64,000 bases of DNA from Pseudactinotalea terrae (GCF_009733845.1 NZ_WNXZ01000001.1:434001-498000), one strand, 5' to 3'. Positions 1-10,093 are shown, counted from the first letter of the stretch. Numbers and translations: made by a program. The notes: generated by a model from the letters alone, not told the origin.

Positions 1-63
1 CTCGGCCGGCTGCGGCAGGATGGCAGCGGAAGCAGCGCAGCATCCGTGGCAGCGAGGAGCACG

Positions 64-822
64 ATGAACATCGACAAGGTCGTCGAGAGCGCGGCCACAG
101 CCGTGGCTGACATCCCCGAGGGGGCGAGCATCGCCGTCGGCGGCTTCGGGTTGTGCGGCAACCCGATGGAGCTGATCACAGCGCTGCTGGCTCAGGGAAC
201 GGGCGGGCTGTCGGTGGTGAGCAACAACTGCGGTGTCGACGACTGGGGGCTCGGGCTGCTGCTCGCGCAGGGGCGGCTCGCGAAGATGACCTCCTCGTAC
301 GTGGGCGAGAACAAGGAGTTCGAGCGGCAGTTCCTCTCCGGCGAGCTCGAGGTCGAGCTGACCCCGCAGGGCACGCTCGCCGAGAAGCTCCGGGCTGGCG
401 GCTCCGGGCTGGCGGCGTTCTTCACGCAGACGGGGGTCGGCACGCAGGTCGCCGAAGGCGGCCTGCCACGCCGGTACGACGGCGCCGGGGGAGTCGCGGT
501 CGCGTCCCCGCCCAAGGAGGTCCGCAGCTTCGGCGGCAAGGAGTACGTGCTGGAGGAGGCGATCACGTGCGACTTCGCGCTCGTGCACGCGTGGCGGGGT
601 GACCGGGCGGGCAACCTGCAGTTCCACGCCTCGGCGCGCAACTTCAACCCGCTCGCGGCCATGGCCGGGCGCGTCTGCGTCGCCGAGGTCGAGGAGCTCG
701 TGGAGGTCGGTGACATCCCTCCGGACGCCGTCCATCTGCCCGGCGTGTTCGTGACCCGGGTGCTCGAGGTGGGCACCGACATCGAGAAGCGGATCGAGCG
801 CCGCACCGTGACGGAGGTCTGA
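64..822 (+). CDS. CoA-transferase subunit A (3-oxoacid/3-oxoadipate type)
   Basis: Alpha subunit of a class I CoA-transferase, which moves CoA from a donor such as succinyl-CoA to a 3-oxo acid. It would work in ketone-body or beta-ketoadipate degradation in the cytosol. The family glycine-rich motif GGFGLCGNP lies near residues 25-35 and the 252-residue length is normal for a separate A subunit. I chose the ATG at 64 because GAGGAG sits 4 bases upstream; a GTG at 46 is an in-frame alternative without a good ribosome site. The B subunit follows after 3 bases, so the two are co-translated. The acceptor (acetoacetate or 3-oxoadipate) cannot be decided from sequence alone, and upstream genes are outside the window. 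Confidence 0.9.
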   Translation: MNIDKVVESAATAVADIPEGASIAVGGFGLCGNPMELITALLAQGTGGLSVVSNNCGVDDWGLGLLLAQGRLAKMTSSYVGENKEFERQFLSGELEVELTPQGTLAEKLRAGGSGLAAFFTQTGVGTQVAEGGLPRRYDGAGGVAVASPPKEVRSFGGKEYVLEEAITCDFALVHAWRGDRAGNLQFHASARNFNPLAAMAGRVCVAEVEELVEVGDIPPDAVHLPGVFVTRVLEVGTDIEKRIERRTVTEV

Positions 823-825
823 GCC

Positions 826-1467
826 GTGGTGCTGACCAGGCAGCAGATGGCGGCCCGCGCGGCCGCCGAGCTCACCGACGGCTCCTACGTCAACCTCGGG
901 ATCGGGCTGCCCACGCTCATCCCGAACTACGTGCCCGATCACGTCACCGTGGTGCTGCAGTCGGAGAACGGGATCCTGGGCGTGGGTCCGTACCCGGTGC
1001 CGGACGCCGTCGACCCGGACCTGATCAACGCGGGCAAGGAGACCGTGACGACGCTGCCGGGTGCGGCGTTCTTCGACAGCGCGCTGAGCTTCGCGATGAT
1101 CCGCGGCGGCAAGATCGACGCAGCGATCCTGGGCGGCATGCAGGTCTCGGCATCCGGAGACCTGGCGAACTGGATGATCCCGGGGAAGATGGTCAAGGGG
1201 CCCGGCGGTGCGATGGATCTGGTGCACGGCGCGAAGCGGGTGATCGTGCTGATGGAGCACGTGGCCAAGGACGACAGCCCCAAGATCGTGGCTCGGTGCT
1301 CGTTGCCGCTCACGGGTCGCGGCGTGGTCAGCCGGGTCATCACCGACCTGGCCGTGATCGACGTCGAGCCCGACGGGCTGGTGCTGCGCGAGTGCGCCCC
1401 CGGGGTCTCGGTCGAGCAGGTCGTGGCGGCCACCGAGCCGCCGCTGCGGATCGACCTGGCGACGTAA
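826..1467 (+). CDS. CoA-transferase subunit B
   Basis: Beta subunit of the class I CoA-transferase, partner of the preceding gene. It carries the S-E-N-G motif (in [12 protein letters not shown], about residues 45-56). The glutamate of that motif forms the glutamyl-CoA thioester intermediate in this family, so the enzyme looks catalytically competent. The length of 213 residues is typical. It starts at a GTG with GGAGG inside the end of the A-subunit gene, giving tight translational coupling. With both subunits intact, a heterotetramer acting on acetoacetate, 3-oxoadipate or a similar acid is expected; the exact substrate remains open. Confidence 0.9.
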   Translation: MVLTRQQMAARAAAELTDGSYVNLGIGLPTLIPNYVPDHVTVVLQSENGILGVGPYPVPDAVDPDLINAGKETVTTLPGAAFFDSALSFAMIRGGKIDAAILGGMQVSASGDLANWMIPGKMVKGPGGAMDLVHGAKRVIVLMEHVAKDDSPKIVARCSLPLTGRGVVSRVITDLAVIDVEPDGLVLRECAPGVSVEQVVAATEPPLRIDLAT

Positions 1468-1490
1468 CGCGCCCGACACCGGACGGGCGG

Positions 1491-1496
1491 TAGGTT
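1491..1496 (+). promoter_or_regulatory. -10 hexamer TAGGTT, probable leaderless promoter
   Basis: TAGGTT lies 6 bases before the ATG of the ATP-grasp gene. That spacing puts the transcription start at or next to the start codon, and there is no Shine-Dalgarno sequence. No convincing -35 is visible. A 6-bp inverted repeat (CGCCCG/CGGGCG, 1470-1489) lies just upstream. Confidence 0.45.
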
Positions 1497-1502
1497 CGGG
1501 CC

Positions 1503-3077
1503 ATGGCCGATCTGTTCGAGGGGTACCCGAGCGGAGCCGCCTGGGACGAGATGCTGGGCGGCGAGAGCCGTGCGGTGCGCACGCCGTACGAGCACGTGCA
1601 CCGCACGATGGGCGCGCTCGACGCCGACGAGCTGCGGCTGCGCGCCGATGCGCTCGCGCGCAGCTATCTCGATCAGGGGATCACGTTCGACATCGGTGGC
1701 GAGGAACGCCCGTTCCCGCTGGACTCGGTGCCGCGGGTGCTCGACGGCGCCGAGTGGGAGCACCTCGCCCCCGGCATCGCGCAACGGGTGCGGGCGCTGG
1801 AGGCGCTGCTCGCCGATGTGTACGGCGAGCAGAAGATGATCGCCGACGGCGTGCTACCGCGCAGCCTGATCCTCTCCTCGGCGCACTTCCACCGAGCAGC
1901 GATGGGCGTGCAGCCCGCGAACGGCGTCCGGGTGCACGTGGCAGGCATCGACGTGATCCGCGACGCCGCCGACTCCTGGCGCGTGCTCGAGGACAACGTG
2001 CGGGTGCCGAGCGGGGTCTCCTACGTGCTCTCCAACCGCCGCGCGATGGCGCAGTCGTTCCCCGAGCTGTTTTCCACGATGCGGATCCGGCCGGTGGCGG
2101 ACTACCCGCGCCGGCTCCTCGCAGCACTGACCGCGGCCGCACCGCCCGGGGTCGACGACCCGGTCGTCGTGGTCCTCACCCCCGGTGCCTACAACAGCGC
2201 GTACTTCGAGCACTCGCTGCTCGCCCGTCTCATGGGGGTCGAGCTCGTGGAGGGCCGGGACCTGGTGTGTGCCGGGGACCGCGTCTACATGCGCACCACC
2301 GAGGGGCGCCGCCGTGTCGACGTCATCTACCGGCGGGTCGACGACGAGTTCCTCGATCCGGTCGCGTTCCGGCCCGACTCGCTGCTGGGCTGCCCCGGGC
2401 TGCTCAACGCGGCCCGCGCGGGCACCGTGACGATCGCGAACATGGTGGGCAACGGCGTCGCCGACGACAAGCTGGTCTACACCTACGTGCCCGACCTGAT
2501 CCGGTACTACCTGAGCGAAGAGCCGATCATCTCCAACGTCGACACCTGGCGGCTCGAGGAGCCCGAGGCGCTCGCCGAGGTGCTGGACCGGCTCGACGAG
2601 CTCGTGGTCAAGCCGGTCGACGGTTCCGGCGGCAAGGGCATCATCATCGGTCCCGCGGCCGACAAGGCCGAGCTCGACGCCGCCCGCGCGCGGCTGCGAC
2701 GAGACCCGCGCGGCTGGATCGCCCAGCCGGTCGTGCAGCTGTCCACGGTCCCGACGCTCGCGGGGGAGTCCTTGCGCCCGCGGCACGTGGACCTGCGCCC
2801 GTTCGCCGTCAACGACGGCGAGAACGTCTGGGTGCTGCCCGGCGGCCTCACCCGCGTGGCGCTGGCCGAGGGGCAGCTGGTGGTCAACTCCTCCCAGGGC
2901 GGTGGGTCGAAGGACACCTGGGTGCTCGGGAGCGGCCGGCAGCGCGTGCCGGTGCGACCAGAGGCCGTGCCCGAGGTGGCGATCCAGGGGGTGCCGCTCG
3001 ACACCAACCCGTTGGACAGCGGCCAGCAGCAGCAGGCGCAGCAGCAACAGCAGTCACGCGCGGAAGGGGCGACCTGA
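1503..3077 (+). CDS. Circularly permuted ATP-grasp protein (DUF404/DUF407 type)
   Basis: Member of the circularly permuted ATP-grasp type 2 family, predicted to form amide or peptide bonds with ATP. Family features include the conserved N-terminal FDIGGEERPFPLD region (about residues 60-72), the NDNVRVPSGVSYV-like segment near 165 and the KPVDGSGGKGI nucleotide-binding loop near 370. The family normally sits with alpha-E and transglutaminase-like genes, exactly as here, in operons thought to make or modify peptides. The C-terminus ends in a low-complexity Gln run (about residues 507-518, CAG-rich DNA at 3026-3054) that is probably dispensable. The stop shares one base with the next start. The substrate is unknown. 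Confidence 0.85.
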   Translation: MADLFEGYPSGAAWDEMLGGESRAVRTPYEHVHRTMGALDADELRLRADALARSYLDQGITFDIGGEERPFPLDSVPRVLDGAEWEHLAPGIAQRVRALEALLADVYGEQKMIADGVLPRSLILSSAHFHRAAMGVQPANGVRVHVAGIDVIRDAADSWRVLEDNVRVPSGVSYVLSNRRAMAQSFPELFSTMRIRPVADYPRRLLAALTAAAPPGVDDPVVVVLTPGAYNSAYFEHSLLARLMGVELVEGRDLVCAGDRVYMRTTEGRRRVDVIYRRVDDEFLDPVAFRPDSLLGCPGLLNAARAGTVTIANMVGNGVADDKLVYTYVPDLIRYYLSEEPIISNVDTWRLEEPEALAEVLDRLDELVVKPVDGSGGKGIIIGPAADKAELDAARARLRRDPRGWIAQPVVQLSTVPTLAGESLRPRHVDLRPFAVNDGENVWVLPGGLTRVALAEGQLVVNSSQGGGSKDTWVLGSGRQRVPVRPEAVPEVAIQGVPLDTNPLDSGQQQQAQQQQQSRAEGAT

Positions 3078-4006
3078 TGCTCTCCCGGATCGCCGAGTCG
3101 CTGTTCTGGATCGGCCGCTACGTGGAGCGCGCCGACGACACCGCCCGCATCCTCGACGCCCATCTGCAGCTGCTGCTGGAGGACCCGTGGGTGGAGGAGG
3201 ACCTCGCCTGCCGGTCGCTGCTGGCCGTCATGGGTGCGCCTGCGCCGCCCGACGGCGATGAGGTCGGCCGGCAGCACGTGCTCACCGAGCTGGCGTTCAA
3301 CCGTGCCTCACCCGGTGCGATCGCCGGAGCGCTGACGGCGGCCCGCGAGAACGCGCGCCGGGCGCGCGAGGTGCTCTCCTCCGAGCTCTGGGAGGCGCTC
3401 AACACCACCTGGAACGCGTTGCCGGGCCGGATCGCGACCTCGACACCACCCGACTTCTTCGCGTGGGTCCGTGCGCGTGCCGCGCTGGTGGGCGGTCTGG
3501 TGGACGCCACCACCCCCCGGGACTCGACGCACCAGTTCATCGTCCTCGGGCGCTCGATCGAGCGGGCCGACATGACCGCGCGGCTGCTCGCCACCCGTGC
3601 GCTCGCGGGCGGTGCGGCACCCGGGTGGACCACGCTGCTGCGCTCGTGCGGCGCCCACGAGGCCTACCTGCGGACGTATCGCGGTCGCGAGGCCGACCGC
3701 CTGGCCGCGGAGTTCCTGCTGCTCGATCCCTCGTTCCCCCGGTCGGTGCTGTACTCGCTGGTCCGGGCCGAGGGCTGCCTGGGCGAGCTCGAACCGGGGG
3801 TTCGCCGCAAGGACGACGACGACCCGCGCACCGTGATCGGACGCATCCGCTCCGCGCTGGAGTACCGCCCGATGCTCAAGCTCCTCGGCAACCTCCCGCA
3901 GGAGATGGAGGACGTGCAGCGCGCCTGCTCGGAGGCCTCCGACGCGATCAAGCTCCGGTACTTCCCCTCCGGGGTGTCCGACGACTGGATCGGAGATCCC
4001 TGGTGA
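3077..4006 (+). CDS. Alpha-E domain protein
   Basis: Alpha-E family protein of 309 residues, an all-helical domain named for conserved glutamates. It opens with the typical MLSRIAESLFWIGRYVERAD segment, and a second related helix (LGRSIERADMTARLL) lies near residue 155. Its partner genes are the ATP-grasp protein upstream (TGATG overlap) and a transglutaminase-like protein downstream (GTGA overlap). The biochemical role of alpha-E is not established; it is thought to assist the ATP-grasp enzyme in peptide or amide synthesis. The ATG at 3077 is fixed by the overlap and by family alignment. Confidence 0.85.
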   Translation: MLSRIAESLFWIGRYVERADDTARILDAHLQLLLEDPWVEEDLACRSLLAVMGAPAPPDGDEVGRQHVLTELAFNRASPGAIAGALTAARENARRAREVLSSELWEALNTTWNALPGRIATSTPPDFFAWVRARAALVGGLVDATTPRDSTHQFIVLGRSIERADMTARLLATRALAGGAAPGWTTLLRSCGAHEAYLRTYRGREADRLAAEFLLLDPSFPRSVLYSLVRAEGCLGELEPGVRRKDDDDPRTVIGRIRSALEYRPMLKLLGNLPQEMEDVQRACSEASDAIKLRYFPSGVSDDWIGDPW

Positions 4007-4841
4007 GCCGGCTCCACATCGTGCACCGCACGACCTTCTCCTACGCCCGCACCGTCACCGCCTCCTACAACGAGGCACGGATGCGGCCCGCCGAGCTGCC
4101 GCACCAGCACCTGATCTCCTCGCGGTTCACGGCGACGCCCTCGACCCACCACTCGACGTACCTCGACTACTGGGGCACCTCGGTGACCCCGTTCGAGGTG
4201 CTGACGGCGCACGAGGCGCTGGTGGTCCTGTCCGAGTCCCGCGTCGAGGTGAGCGCGCCGCGCCCGTTCCAGCCGGTCGGGTGGGACGTGCTGCGTTCGC
4301 CGGCGCTCGTCGACCGGATGTGCGAGTACCTGGTCCCCACCTCGGTGACCGAGCCCGCGCCCGACCTCGCCGTGCTGGCCAGGGACAGCGTCGGCGACCG
4401 GTCGCCGTCGGAGGCTGCCGGCCAGATCCTGCGCGCGATGCGCGACGAGCTCGAGTACCTCCCCGGCGTGACAGGGGTGCACACCAAGGCGATGGAGGCG
4501 TGGGAGTCGCGGGCGGGCGTGTGCCAGGACATCGCGCACCTCGGCGTCGGGGCGCTCCGCGCCGTCGGGATCCCCACCCGGTACGTCTCGGGCTACCTGC
4601 ACCCGCTGACCTCGCTCGCCGAGCCGGGTGTGCCGGTCACGGGGGAGTCGCACGCCTGGGTCGAGTACTGGGTGGGCGACTGGGTCGGCTTCGACCCCAC
4701 GAACCGGATCACGGTCGACGACCACCACGTGATCGTGGCGCGCGGGCGTGAGTACGGCGACGTCACGCCGCTGCGGGGCGTGTACGCGGGAGGCGGCCGG
4801 TCCGAGCAGAAGGTCGAGGTCCGGATCACCCGCGAGGCCTG

Positions 4842-4842
<1 letters not shown>
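4003..4842 (+). CDS. Transglutaminase-like cysteine peptidase/amidase
   Basis: Bacterial transglutaminase-like protein with the N-terminal beta region (LHIVHRTTFSYA) typical of this operon-associated group. The catalytic triad is intact: Cys in AGVCQDIAHL (about residue 169), His in GESHAWVEYW (about residue 217) and Asp in VGFDPTN (about residue 232). It probably cleaves or rearranges amide bonds in whatever the ATP-grasp/alpha-E pair makes. The GTG start at 4003 overlaps the alpha-E stop by 4 bases, which marks the operon. No signal peptide is seen, so it should act in the cytosol. Contrast with the inactive transglutaminase fold at 51735-54032. Confidence 0.88.
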
Positions 4843-5757
<915 letters not shown>

Positions 5758-5765
<8 letters not shown>

Positions 5766-6057
5766 GCGGTCGGTGCCCCTCGACCAGGTCCGCATGCTCC
5801 GGATGCCGCTCGAGGTACGCCCCGACGAACTCGCAGACCGGGACGATCGATCGCCCAGCAGCACGTTCGGCATCGAGCGCAGCCCGCACGAGGGTGGACC
5901 CGACGCCCTGGCCCTCGTGCGCCTCGTCGACGACGGTGTGCGTGAAGGTCGTCACGCCGCCGGCGCGATCGTACTCGGCGAACCCCAGCACCTCACCGTC
6001 TCGCTCCGCCAGGTACCGGCTGCTGCTCTCGTCCTCACGAACGGTGATGTCGCTCAT
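5758..6057 (-). CDS. Small GNAT-fold N-acetyltransferase (COG2388/YjdJ-like)
   Basis: 99-residue minimal GNAT protein of the YidJ/YjdJ group. It has GEVLGFAEYDR, then FTHTVVDEAHEGQGVGSTLV, where EGQGVGS is the acetyl-CoA pyrophosphate-binding loop (about residues 48-54), and ends with a VCEFVGAYLERHPEHADL segment typical of the family. The substrate is unknown. It is a single gene read convergently with the lipoprotein, overlapping it by 8 bases. A TAGAGT hexamer lies 7 bases before the ATG, so the mRNA is probably leaderless, which supports the chosen start. Confidence 0.85.
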
Positions 6058-6064
6058 GGCGTCA

Positions 6065-6070
6065 ACTCTA
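6065..6070 (-). promoter_or_regulatory. -10 hexamer TAGAGT, probable leaderless promoter
   Basis: TAGAGT on the minus strand, 7 bases before the ATG of the YjdJ-like acetyltransferase. The same hexamer and spacing recur before the leuA leader peptide. No -35 is evident. Confidence 0.5.
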
Positions 6071-6139
6071 GGTCGCCTCGACCGGCGCCCGGCTGAGAAC
6101 CGCTCGAACGCGAGCGCGAGGGCCGGTCACACTGGCGGC

Positions 6140-6688
6140 ATGAACGAGGTCGCGCTCCGCCCCGGCACACCGGCGGACCTGGCCGCCGTCGCGGCGGTGT
6201 ACCTGCGGGCACGCGCCGCGGCCTACCCCGCGATGCCGCGGGGCGTCCATCCACCCGGCGAGGTTCGGGAGTGGGTCACGAGCTGGGATCTCTCGGCTGT
6301 CGAGGTGTGGGTCGCCCACCGCGGTGACCGCCTGCTGGGGTACGCCCGGATCTCGGGGGAGTGGCTCGAGGACCTGTACGTCGACCCTGCCGCCCAGGGT
6401 GAGGGCGTCGGATCGGCACTGCTCGGGGTGGTCAAGTCCCGCCGTCCTGCCGGGTTCCTGCTCTGGGTCTTCGAGTCCAACGAGCCCGCTCGCGGTTTCT
6501 ACCGCTCGCACGGTCTGGTCGAGATCGACCGCACGGACGGGTCCGGCAACGAGGAACGAGCGCCCGACGTCAAGATGGCTTGGCGCGGAGGGCCCGCAGC
6601 TCGCCTCAGCGCATCACAGCCAGCCGCGCTCCTGCGCGACGCGGGCGGCCTCGTACCGGGTGTGGGTGCCGGTCTTGCCGATCGCTGA
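6140..6688 (+). CDS. GNAT family N-acetyltransferase
   Basis: GCN5-related acetyltransferase that would transfer an acetyl group from acetyl-CoA to an unknown amine. The order is typical: VALRPGTPADLAAV at the N-terminus, the LEDLYVDPAAQGEGVGSALL acetyl-CoA loop at about residues 76-95, and NEPARGFYRSHGLVEID near 115-131. The last 25 or so residues are low-complexity and overlap the 3' end of the convergent response-regulator gene by 75 bases, so the tail is probably simple read-through to the next stop. A CACACT sequence 6 bases before the ATG may be a -10 for a leaderless message. Confidence 0.85.
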   Translation: MNEVALRPGTPADLAAVAAVYLRARAAAYPAMPRGVHPPGEVREWVTSWDLSAVEVWVAHRGDRLLGYARISGEWLEDLYVDPAAQGEGVGSALLGVVKSRRPAGFLLWVFESNEPARGFYRSHGLVEIDRTDGSGNEERAPDVKMAWRGGPAARLSASQPAALLRDAGGLVPGVGAGLADR

Positions 6689-7237
6689 GGACAGGTAGTT
6701 CCGGACCGTGCCCTGCGACAGGTGCAGTCGCACCGAGATGTCGGCCACCGTGGTGCCGGTCAGAGCCAGCCGCAGCACGTCCCGCTCGCGCTCGGTCAGG
6801 TGACTCTCGCCCTCGATCAGCGAGCTGGTGGCGAGCGCGGGGTCGAGCACGCGCAGCCCCTGGTGCACCCGACGCACCGCGTCGGCGAGCTGCCTGGCCG
6901 GGGTGTCCTTGACGACGAAGCCGGTGGCACCGGCCGCCAGCGCCCGCTTGAGGTACCCGGGCCGGCCGAAGGTGGTCACGATCAGCACGTGGCACCCCGG
7001 CAGCCGGGCACGCACCGCCGCGGTCGCCTCGATCCCGTCGATCCCCGGCATCTCGATGTCGAGCACGCACACGTGAGCACCGCTCTGGACGGCGGCGCTC
7101 ACCACCTCGTCGCCGCGCCCCACCTCGGCGACCACCTCGATGTCGGGCTCCAGCCCGAGCAGGGTCGCGAGCGCACCGCGGACCAGTGCCTGGTCGTCCG
7201 CCAGCAGCACCCGGATCGGCGGCGTCTCGCTCACCAC
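6614..7237 (-). CDS. NarL/LuxR-family response regulator
   Basis: 207-residue response regulator. The receiver domain covers about residues 8-125: the acidic pair is in LLADDQ, the phosphoacceptor Asp is in CVLDIEMPG near residue 59, the Thr is in VTTFG and the Lys is in VVKDTP. The C-terminal LuxR-type HTH (LTERERDVLRLALTG ... LSQGTVRNYLS) occupies 145-205. It follows the DesK-like kinase by 13 bases and closes an operon that begins with an ABC exporter. It probably activates or represses that exporter in response to an envelope signal. Confidence 0.92.
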   Translation of the reverse strand: MVSETPPIRVLLADDQALVRGALATLLGLEPDIEVVAEVGRGDEVVSAAVQSGAHVCVLDIEMPGIDGIEATAAVRARLPGCHVLIVTTFGRPGYLKRALAAGATGFVVKDTPARQLADAVRRVHQGLRVLDPALATSSLIEGESHLTERERDVLRLALTGTTVADISVRLHLSQGTVRNYLSSAIGKTGTHTRYEAARVAQERGWL

Positions 7238-7250
7238 GGCCGCACCTGCC

Positions 7251-8327
7251 TCACAGCTCCACCCTCAGCTCGTGCCCGCGCCCGCCCGGGCCGGTGCCGA
7301 GCGTGACCGTGCCGCCGGAGGCGCTCACCCGCTCCCGCAGGCCGCGCAGACCGTTCCCCTCGACGCCGGTGTCCCCGACGCCGTCGTCGGTCACCACCAG
7401 GGTGCCCGGTCCGAGCGTGACCACGCATCGGCGCGCGCCGCTGTGCCGGACCACGTTCGTGACCGCCTCGCGCAACGCCCAGGCGAGCACGATGCGGTTG
7501 CTGACATCCACCTCGTCGGAGTCGGCCGGCAGGTCCGCCTCGATCCCTGCGGCGACGAGCGAGTCGCGCGCCACCTCGAGCTCGTCGTCGATCCGGGTCG
7601 CCCGCAAGCCGGAGACGGTGAGCCGGATCTCGGCGAGGGCCTCCCGTGCGAGCGTCTGCACCTCGGTGAGCTCGGCGGCCGCACGTGCGCCGTCGACCTC
7701 GATGAGCCGGCTCGCCAGCTCGGCCTTCACCGAGATCGCGGTGAGGGAGTGGCCGAGCACGTCGTGCACGTCGCGCGCGACACGCTCCCGCTCGCTCACC
7801 ACGGCCATCTCGCGGGCGAACCTGTCGTGCCGGTCGCCGTAGTGGCCGAGCCCGCGCACCAGCATCGTGAAGCCGTAGATCAGCGGCAGCAGGACGAAGA
7901 AGAACCACAGGCCCTCGTGGCCCGAGATGCCGAGGATCGTGAGCGCGACCACGAGCGCGATCCCCGCGACGAGTCCGCACACCGGCCAGCGGAACGAGAA
8001 CACCGCGAACGAGACGATGAAGGGCGCGACCGCGAGCGCCTCGATACCGATGATCAGCGCCAGCACGCCCGTGATCGCGATCAGGACTGCCAGCGACAGC
8101 CAGCCACCGTACGGCCGCTCATCACGCATGATCCGCGTGAAGCCGAGGACGTACAGCGCCCCGAAGGCCGCGATCGCCGCGAGCCCGAGCAGGCGCCACC
8201 CGTCGGCGACCTCGACCTCCAGGACCGAGCGGATCGGGAAGTACAGGAACACGATCCAGCCGGCGCCCATGAGCCAGCCGAACCGCGACCAGGGGTTGGG
8301 GGGCACGACCGGGACGCTCTCGGTCAC
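7251..8327 (-). CDS. DesK-like sensor histidine kinase
   Basis: NarL-partner histidine kinase of about 358 residues with five or six N-terminal membrane segments and very short loops, which suggests sensing within the membrane. The phosphoacceptor His is in ARDVHDVLGHSLTAIS (HisKA_3 type). The HATPase_c region has the N box in ALREAVTNVVRHSGA and G motifs in VTDDGVGD and GNGLRGLRERV. I set the start at GTG 8327, whose last two bases overlap the permease stop as GTGA; the longer open frame lacks family similarity. It is co-transcribed with the ABC exporter upstream and the response regulator downstream. Confidence 0.88.
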   Translation of the reverse strand: MTESVPVVPPNPWSRFGWLMGAGWIVFLYFPIRSVLEVEVADGWRLLGLAAIAAFGALYVLGFTRIMRDERPYGGWLSLAVLIAITGVLALIIGIEALAVAPFIVSFAVFSFRWPVCGLVAGIALVVALTILGISGHEGLWFFFVLLPLIYGFTMLVRGLGHYGDRHDRFAREMAVVSERERVARDVHDVLGHSLTAISVKAELASRLIEVDGARAAAELTEVQTLAREALAEIRLTVSGLRATRIDDELEVARDSLVAAGIEADLPADSDEVDVSNRIVLAWALREAVTNVVRHSGARRCVVTLGPGTLVVTDDGVGDTGVEGNGLRGLRERVSASGGTVTLGTGPGGRGHELRVEL

Positions 8328-9088
8328 TGGCGTCCGCGTCCCCGCTGCACCAGCAGGATCGCGAGCGTCGCGAAGATCACCAGCCACACCGTGACACTAG
8401 CCACCGGGACCCAGAGCGGCTCGTGCACGGGCGGGCCGTCGGTCGAGATCAGCCACCCGTCCGTGACCGGATAACGGGCGAGCGCCACGATCCCGTACAG
8501 CGGCGTGAACTTGGCCACCATCAGCATCGCCCCCGAGAGCGGGAAGAACAGGTTGCCCAGGAACGCGAGGATCACGAGCGAACCGCTGGCCGCGCTCACA
8601 GCGCCCTCGGTCTTGAAGGCCAGCCCGAACACCAGCCCGTACAGCGAGAACATCGCCGCCCCGACCAGCGCGAGGAGCGCCGTGAGGACCCAGAGGTGAC
8701 CGGTGCCCTGGGCGCTCGTGAAGAAGCCGAGCGCGTAGATGAGCGTGACCGGGATCGCCGCCACCGTGAGCCCGAGCACGGTCTTGACAAGCACGTACTG
8801 CGGGTCCCTCATCGGTGTCAGCCCGAGCTGGCGGCCCCAGCCCTGCATGCGTTCGACGGCGGCCATGCCGCCGATGCTCGTGGTCGCCGTCACCGCGCCG
8901 TACACGGCCATCGACACCATCATGTAGAAGGCGACGTTCCCCTCGCCGGTGGGGAGCATCTCCTGCGAGTAGCCCTGCGAGGCTCCGAAGATCACGTAGA
9001 GGAACGCCGGCAGCACGGCCGTGAAGAACAGGCTCATGTAGTCCCGGACGACCCGGCGCAGCTCCATCCGGTAGTAGGTCGTGTTCAT
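8324..9088 (-). CDS. ABC-2 type transporter permease
   Basis: Integral membrane subunit of an ABC exporter, 254 residues with about six predicted helices. An amphipathic N-terminus (TTYYRMELRRVVRDY) leads into a first membrane segment, SLFFTAVLPAFLYVIFGAS, which is typical of ABC-2 permeases. Its ATPase is encoded immediately upstream with a 4-base ATGA overlap. Together with the adjacent two-component pair, this resembles modules that export lipid-active or antimicrobial compounds, but the cargo cannot be deduced. Confidence 0.88.
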   Translation of the reverse strand: MNTTYYRMELRRVVRDYMSLFFTAVLPAFLYVIFGASQGYSQEMLPTGEGNVAFYMMVSMAVYGAVTATTSIGGMAAVERMQGWGRQLGLTPMRDPQYVLVKTVLGLTVAAIPVTLIYALGFFTSAQGTGHLWVLTALLALVGAAMFSLYGLVFGLAFKTEGAVSAASGSLVILAFLGNLFFPLSGAMLMVAKFTPLYGIVALARYPVTDGWLISTDGPPVHEPLWVPVASVTVWLVIFATLAILLVQRGRGRQ

Positions 9089-10014
9089 CGCTGTGCTCCG
9101 TCCGAGGTCAGGGCGAGGAAGGCGTCGTCGAGGGATCCGGTGGTGATCTCCAGCCCGGTGCCGCCGAGCTCGCTCAGCAGCAGCAGGGCCACGGCATCGC
9201 TGTCGCCCGCGCGGACGACCACCCGGTCACCCGCGGTGTCGACGTCGGTGACGGAGTCGGTGGCGCGGAGCTGCCGGACGGCGCCGTCGAGCCGGTCGGG
9301 AGGCAGCGTGGCGGTGACCGTGCGCCCGGTGGCGCGTGCCCGGATCTCCTGGGTGGCGCCGTCGGCCACCACCGCCCCGCGCGCGATCATGACGATCCGC
9401 TCCGCGAAGGTGTCGGCCTCCTCGAGGTAGTGGGTCGCGAAGATGACCGTGCGGCCGGCGGAGACCTCGGCGCGCATCGTGGCCCAGAACTCGTGCCGGG
9501 CACCGACGTCCATGCCGGCAGTCGGCTCGTCGAGGATCAGCAGGTCCGGGTTCGGGAGCAGCGCCAGCGCGAACCGGAGCCGCTGCTGCTCACCGCCCGA
9601 GCACTTGCTGACCCGCCGCCTGGCGAGGGCGCTGAGCCCGGCGCGCTCGAGCACCTCGTCGACCGGCTGCGGGTCGCGGTAGGTGGAGGCGATCACCGCC
9701 ACCGTCTCGCGCACGCTCAGGTCATGGAGGAGACCACCGGTCTGCAGGACGGCGGAGACCAGGCCGCCGAGCACGGCGGCTCGCGGCGCCCGCCCGTAGA
9801 CGCTGACCGTCCCCGACGTCGGGTCGGTGAGCCCGAGCACCATGTCGAGGGTCGTGGTCTTGCCGGCCCCGTTGGGACCGAGGAACGCGACGATCTCGCC
9901 GCGTCCGATGCTCAGGTCGATGTCGCGGACCGCTTCGACCGGGTCGGCGCCCGGCGGCCGGAAGGTCTTGGTGACCCCCACGAGATCGACCGCGCTCTGC
10001 GCTGTCGTTGTCAT
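9085..10014 (-). CDS. ABC exporter ATP-binding protein
   Basis: ATPase subunit of the ABC-2 exporter, first gene of the minus-strand operon. It contains Walker A GPNGAGKTT (about residues 46-54), signature CSGGEQQRL near 140, Walker B LLILDEPTAGMD near 162 and the switch His in FATHYLEEAD near 195. The signature begins with Cys instead of the usual Leu. About 80 residues of C-terminal domain follow, as in DrrA-type ATPases. A CAGACT hexamer 7 bases before the ATG is a candidate -10 for a leaderless operon mRNA. Confidence 0.92.
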   Translation of the reverse strand: MTTTAQSAVDLVGVTKTFRPPGADPVEAVRDIDLSIGRGEIVAFLGPNGAGKTTTLDMVLGLTDPTSGTVSVYGRAPRAAVLGGLVSAVLQTGGLLHDLSVRETVAVIASTYRDPQPVDEVLERAGLSALARRRVSKCSGGEQQRLRFALALLPNPDLLILDEPTAGMDVGARHEFWATMRAEVSAGRTVIFATHYLEEADTFAERIVMIARGAVVADGATQEIRARATGRTVTATLPPDRLDGAVRQLRATDSVTDVDTAGDRVVVRAGDSDAVALLLLSELGGTGLEITTGSLDDAFLALTSDGAQR

Positions 10015-10021
10015 GGCACCG

Positions 10022-10027
10022 AGTCTG
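10022..10027 (-). promoter_or_regulatory. -10-like CAGACT before the ABC/two-component operon
   Basis: CAGACT on the minus strand, 7 bases before the ATG of the exporter ATPase gene. It is one mismatch from TAnnnT and the spacing fits a leaderless transcript. The same hexamer and spacing precede the nucleotidyltransferase gene at 30213. Confidence 0.35.
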
Positions 10028-10093
10028 GCGCCGGCGGTGGGGACCGGCCAGGATCGCGCGTCACGGAACCGGCCGTGACAGATGTCATCCGTG

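Noticed and set aside
1470-1489. CGCCCG / CGGGCG hairpin after the CoA-transferase genes as a terminator
   Set aside because: Short stem without T-tract immediately before the next promoter; possible but unsupported.
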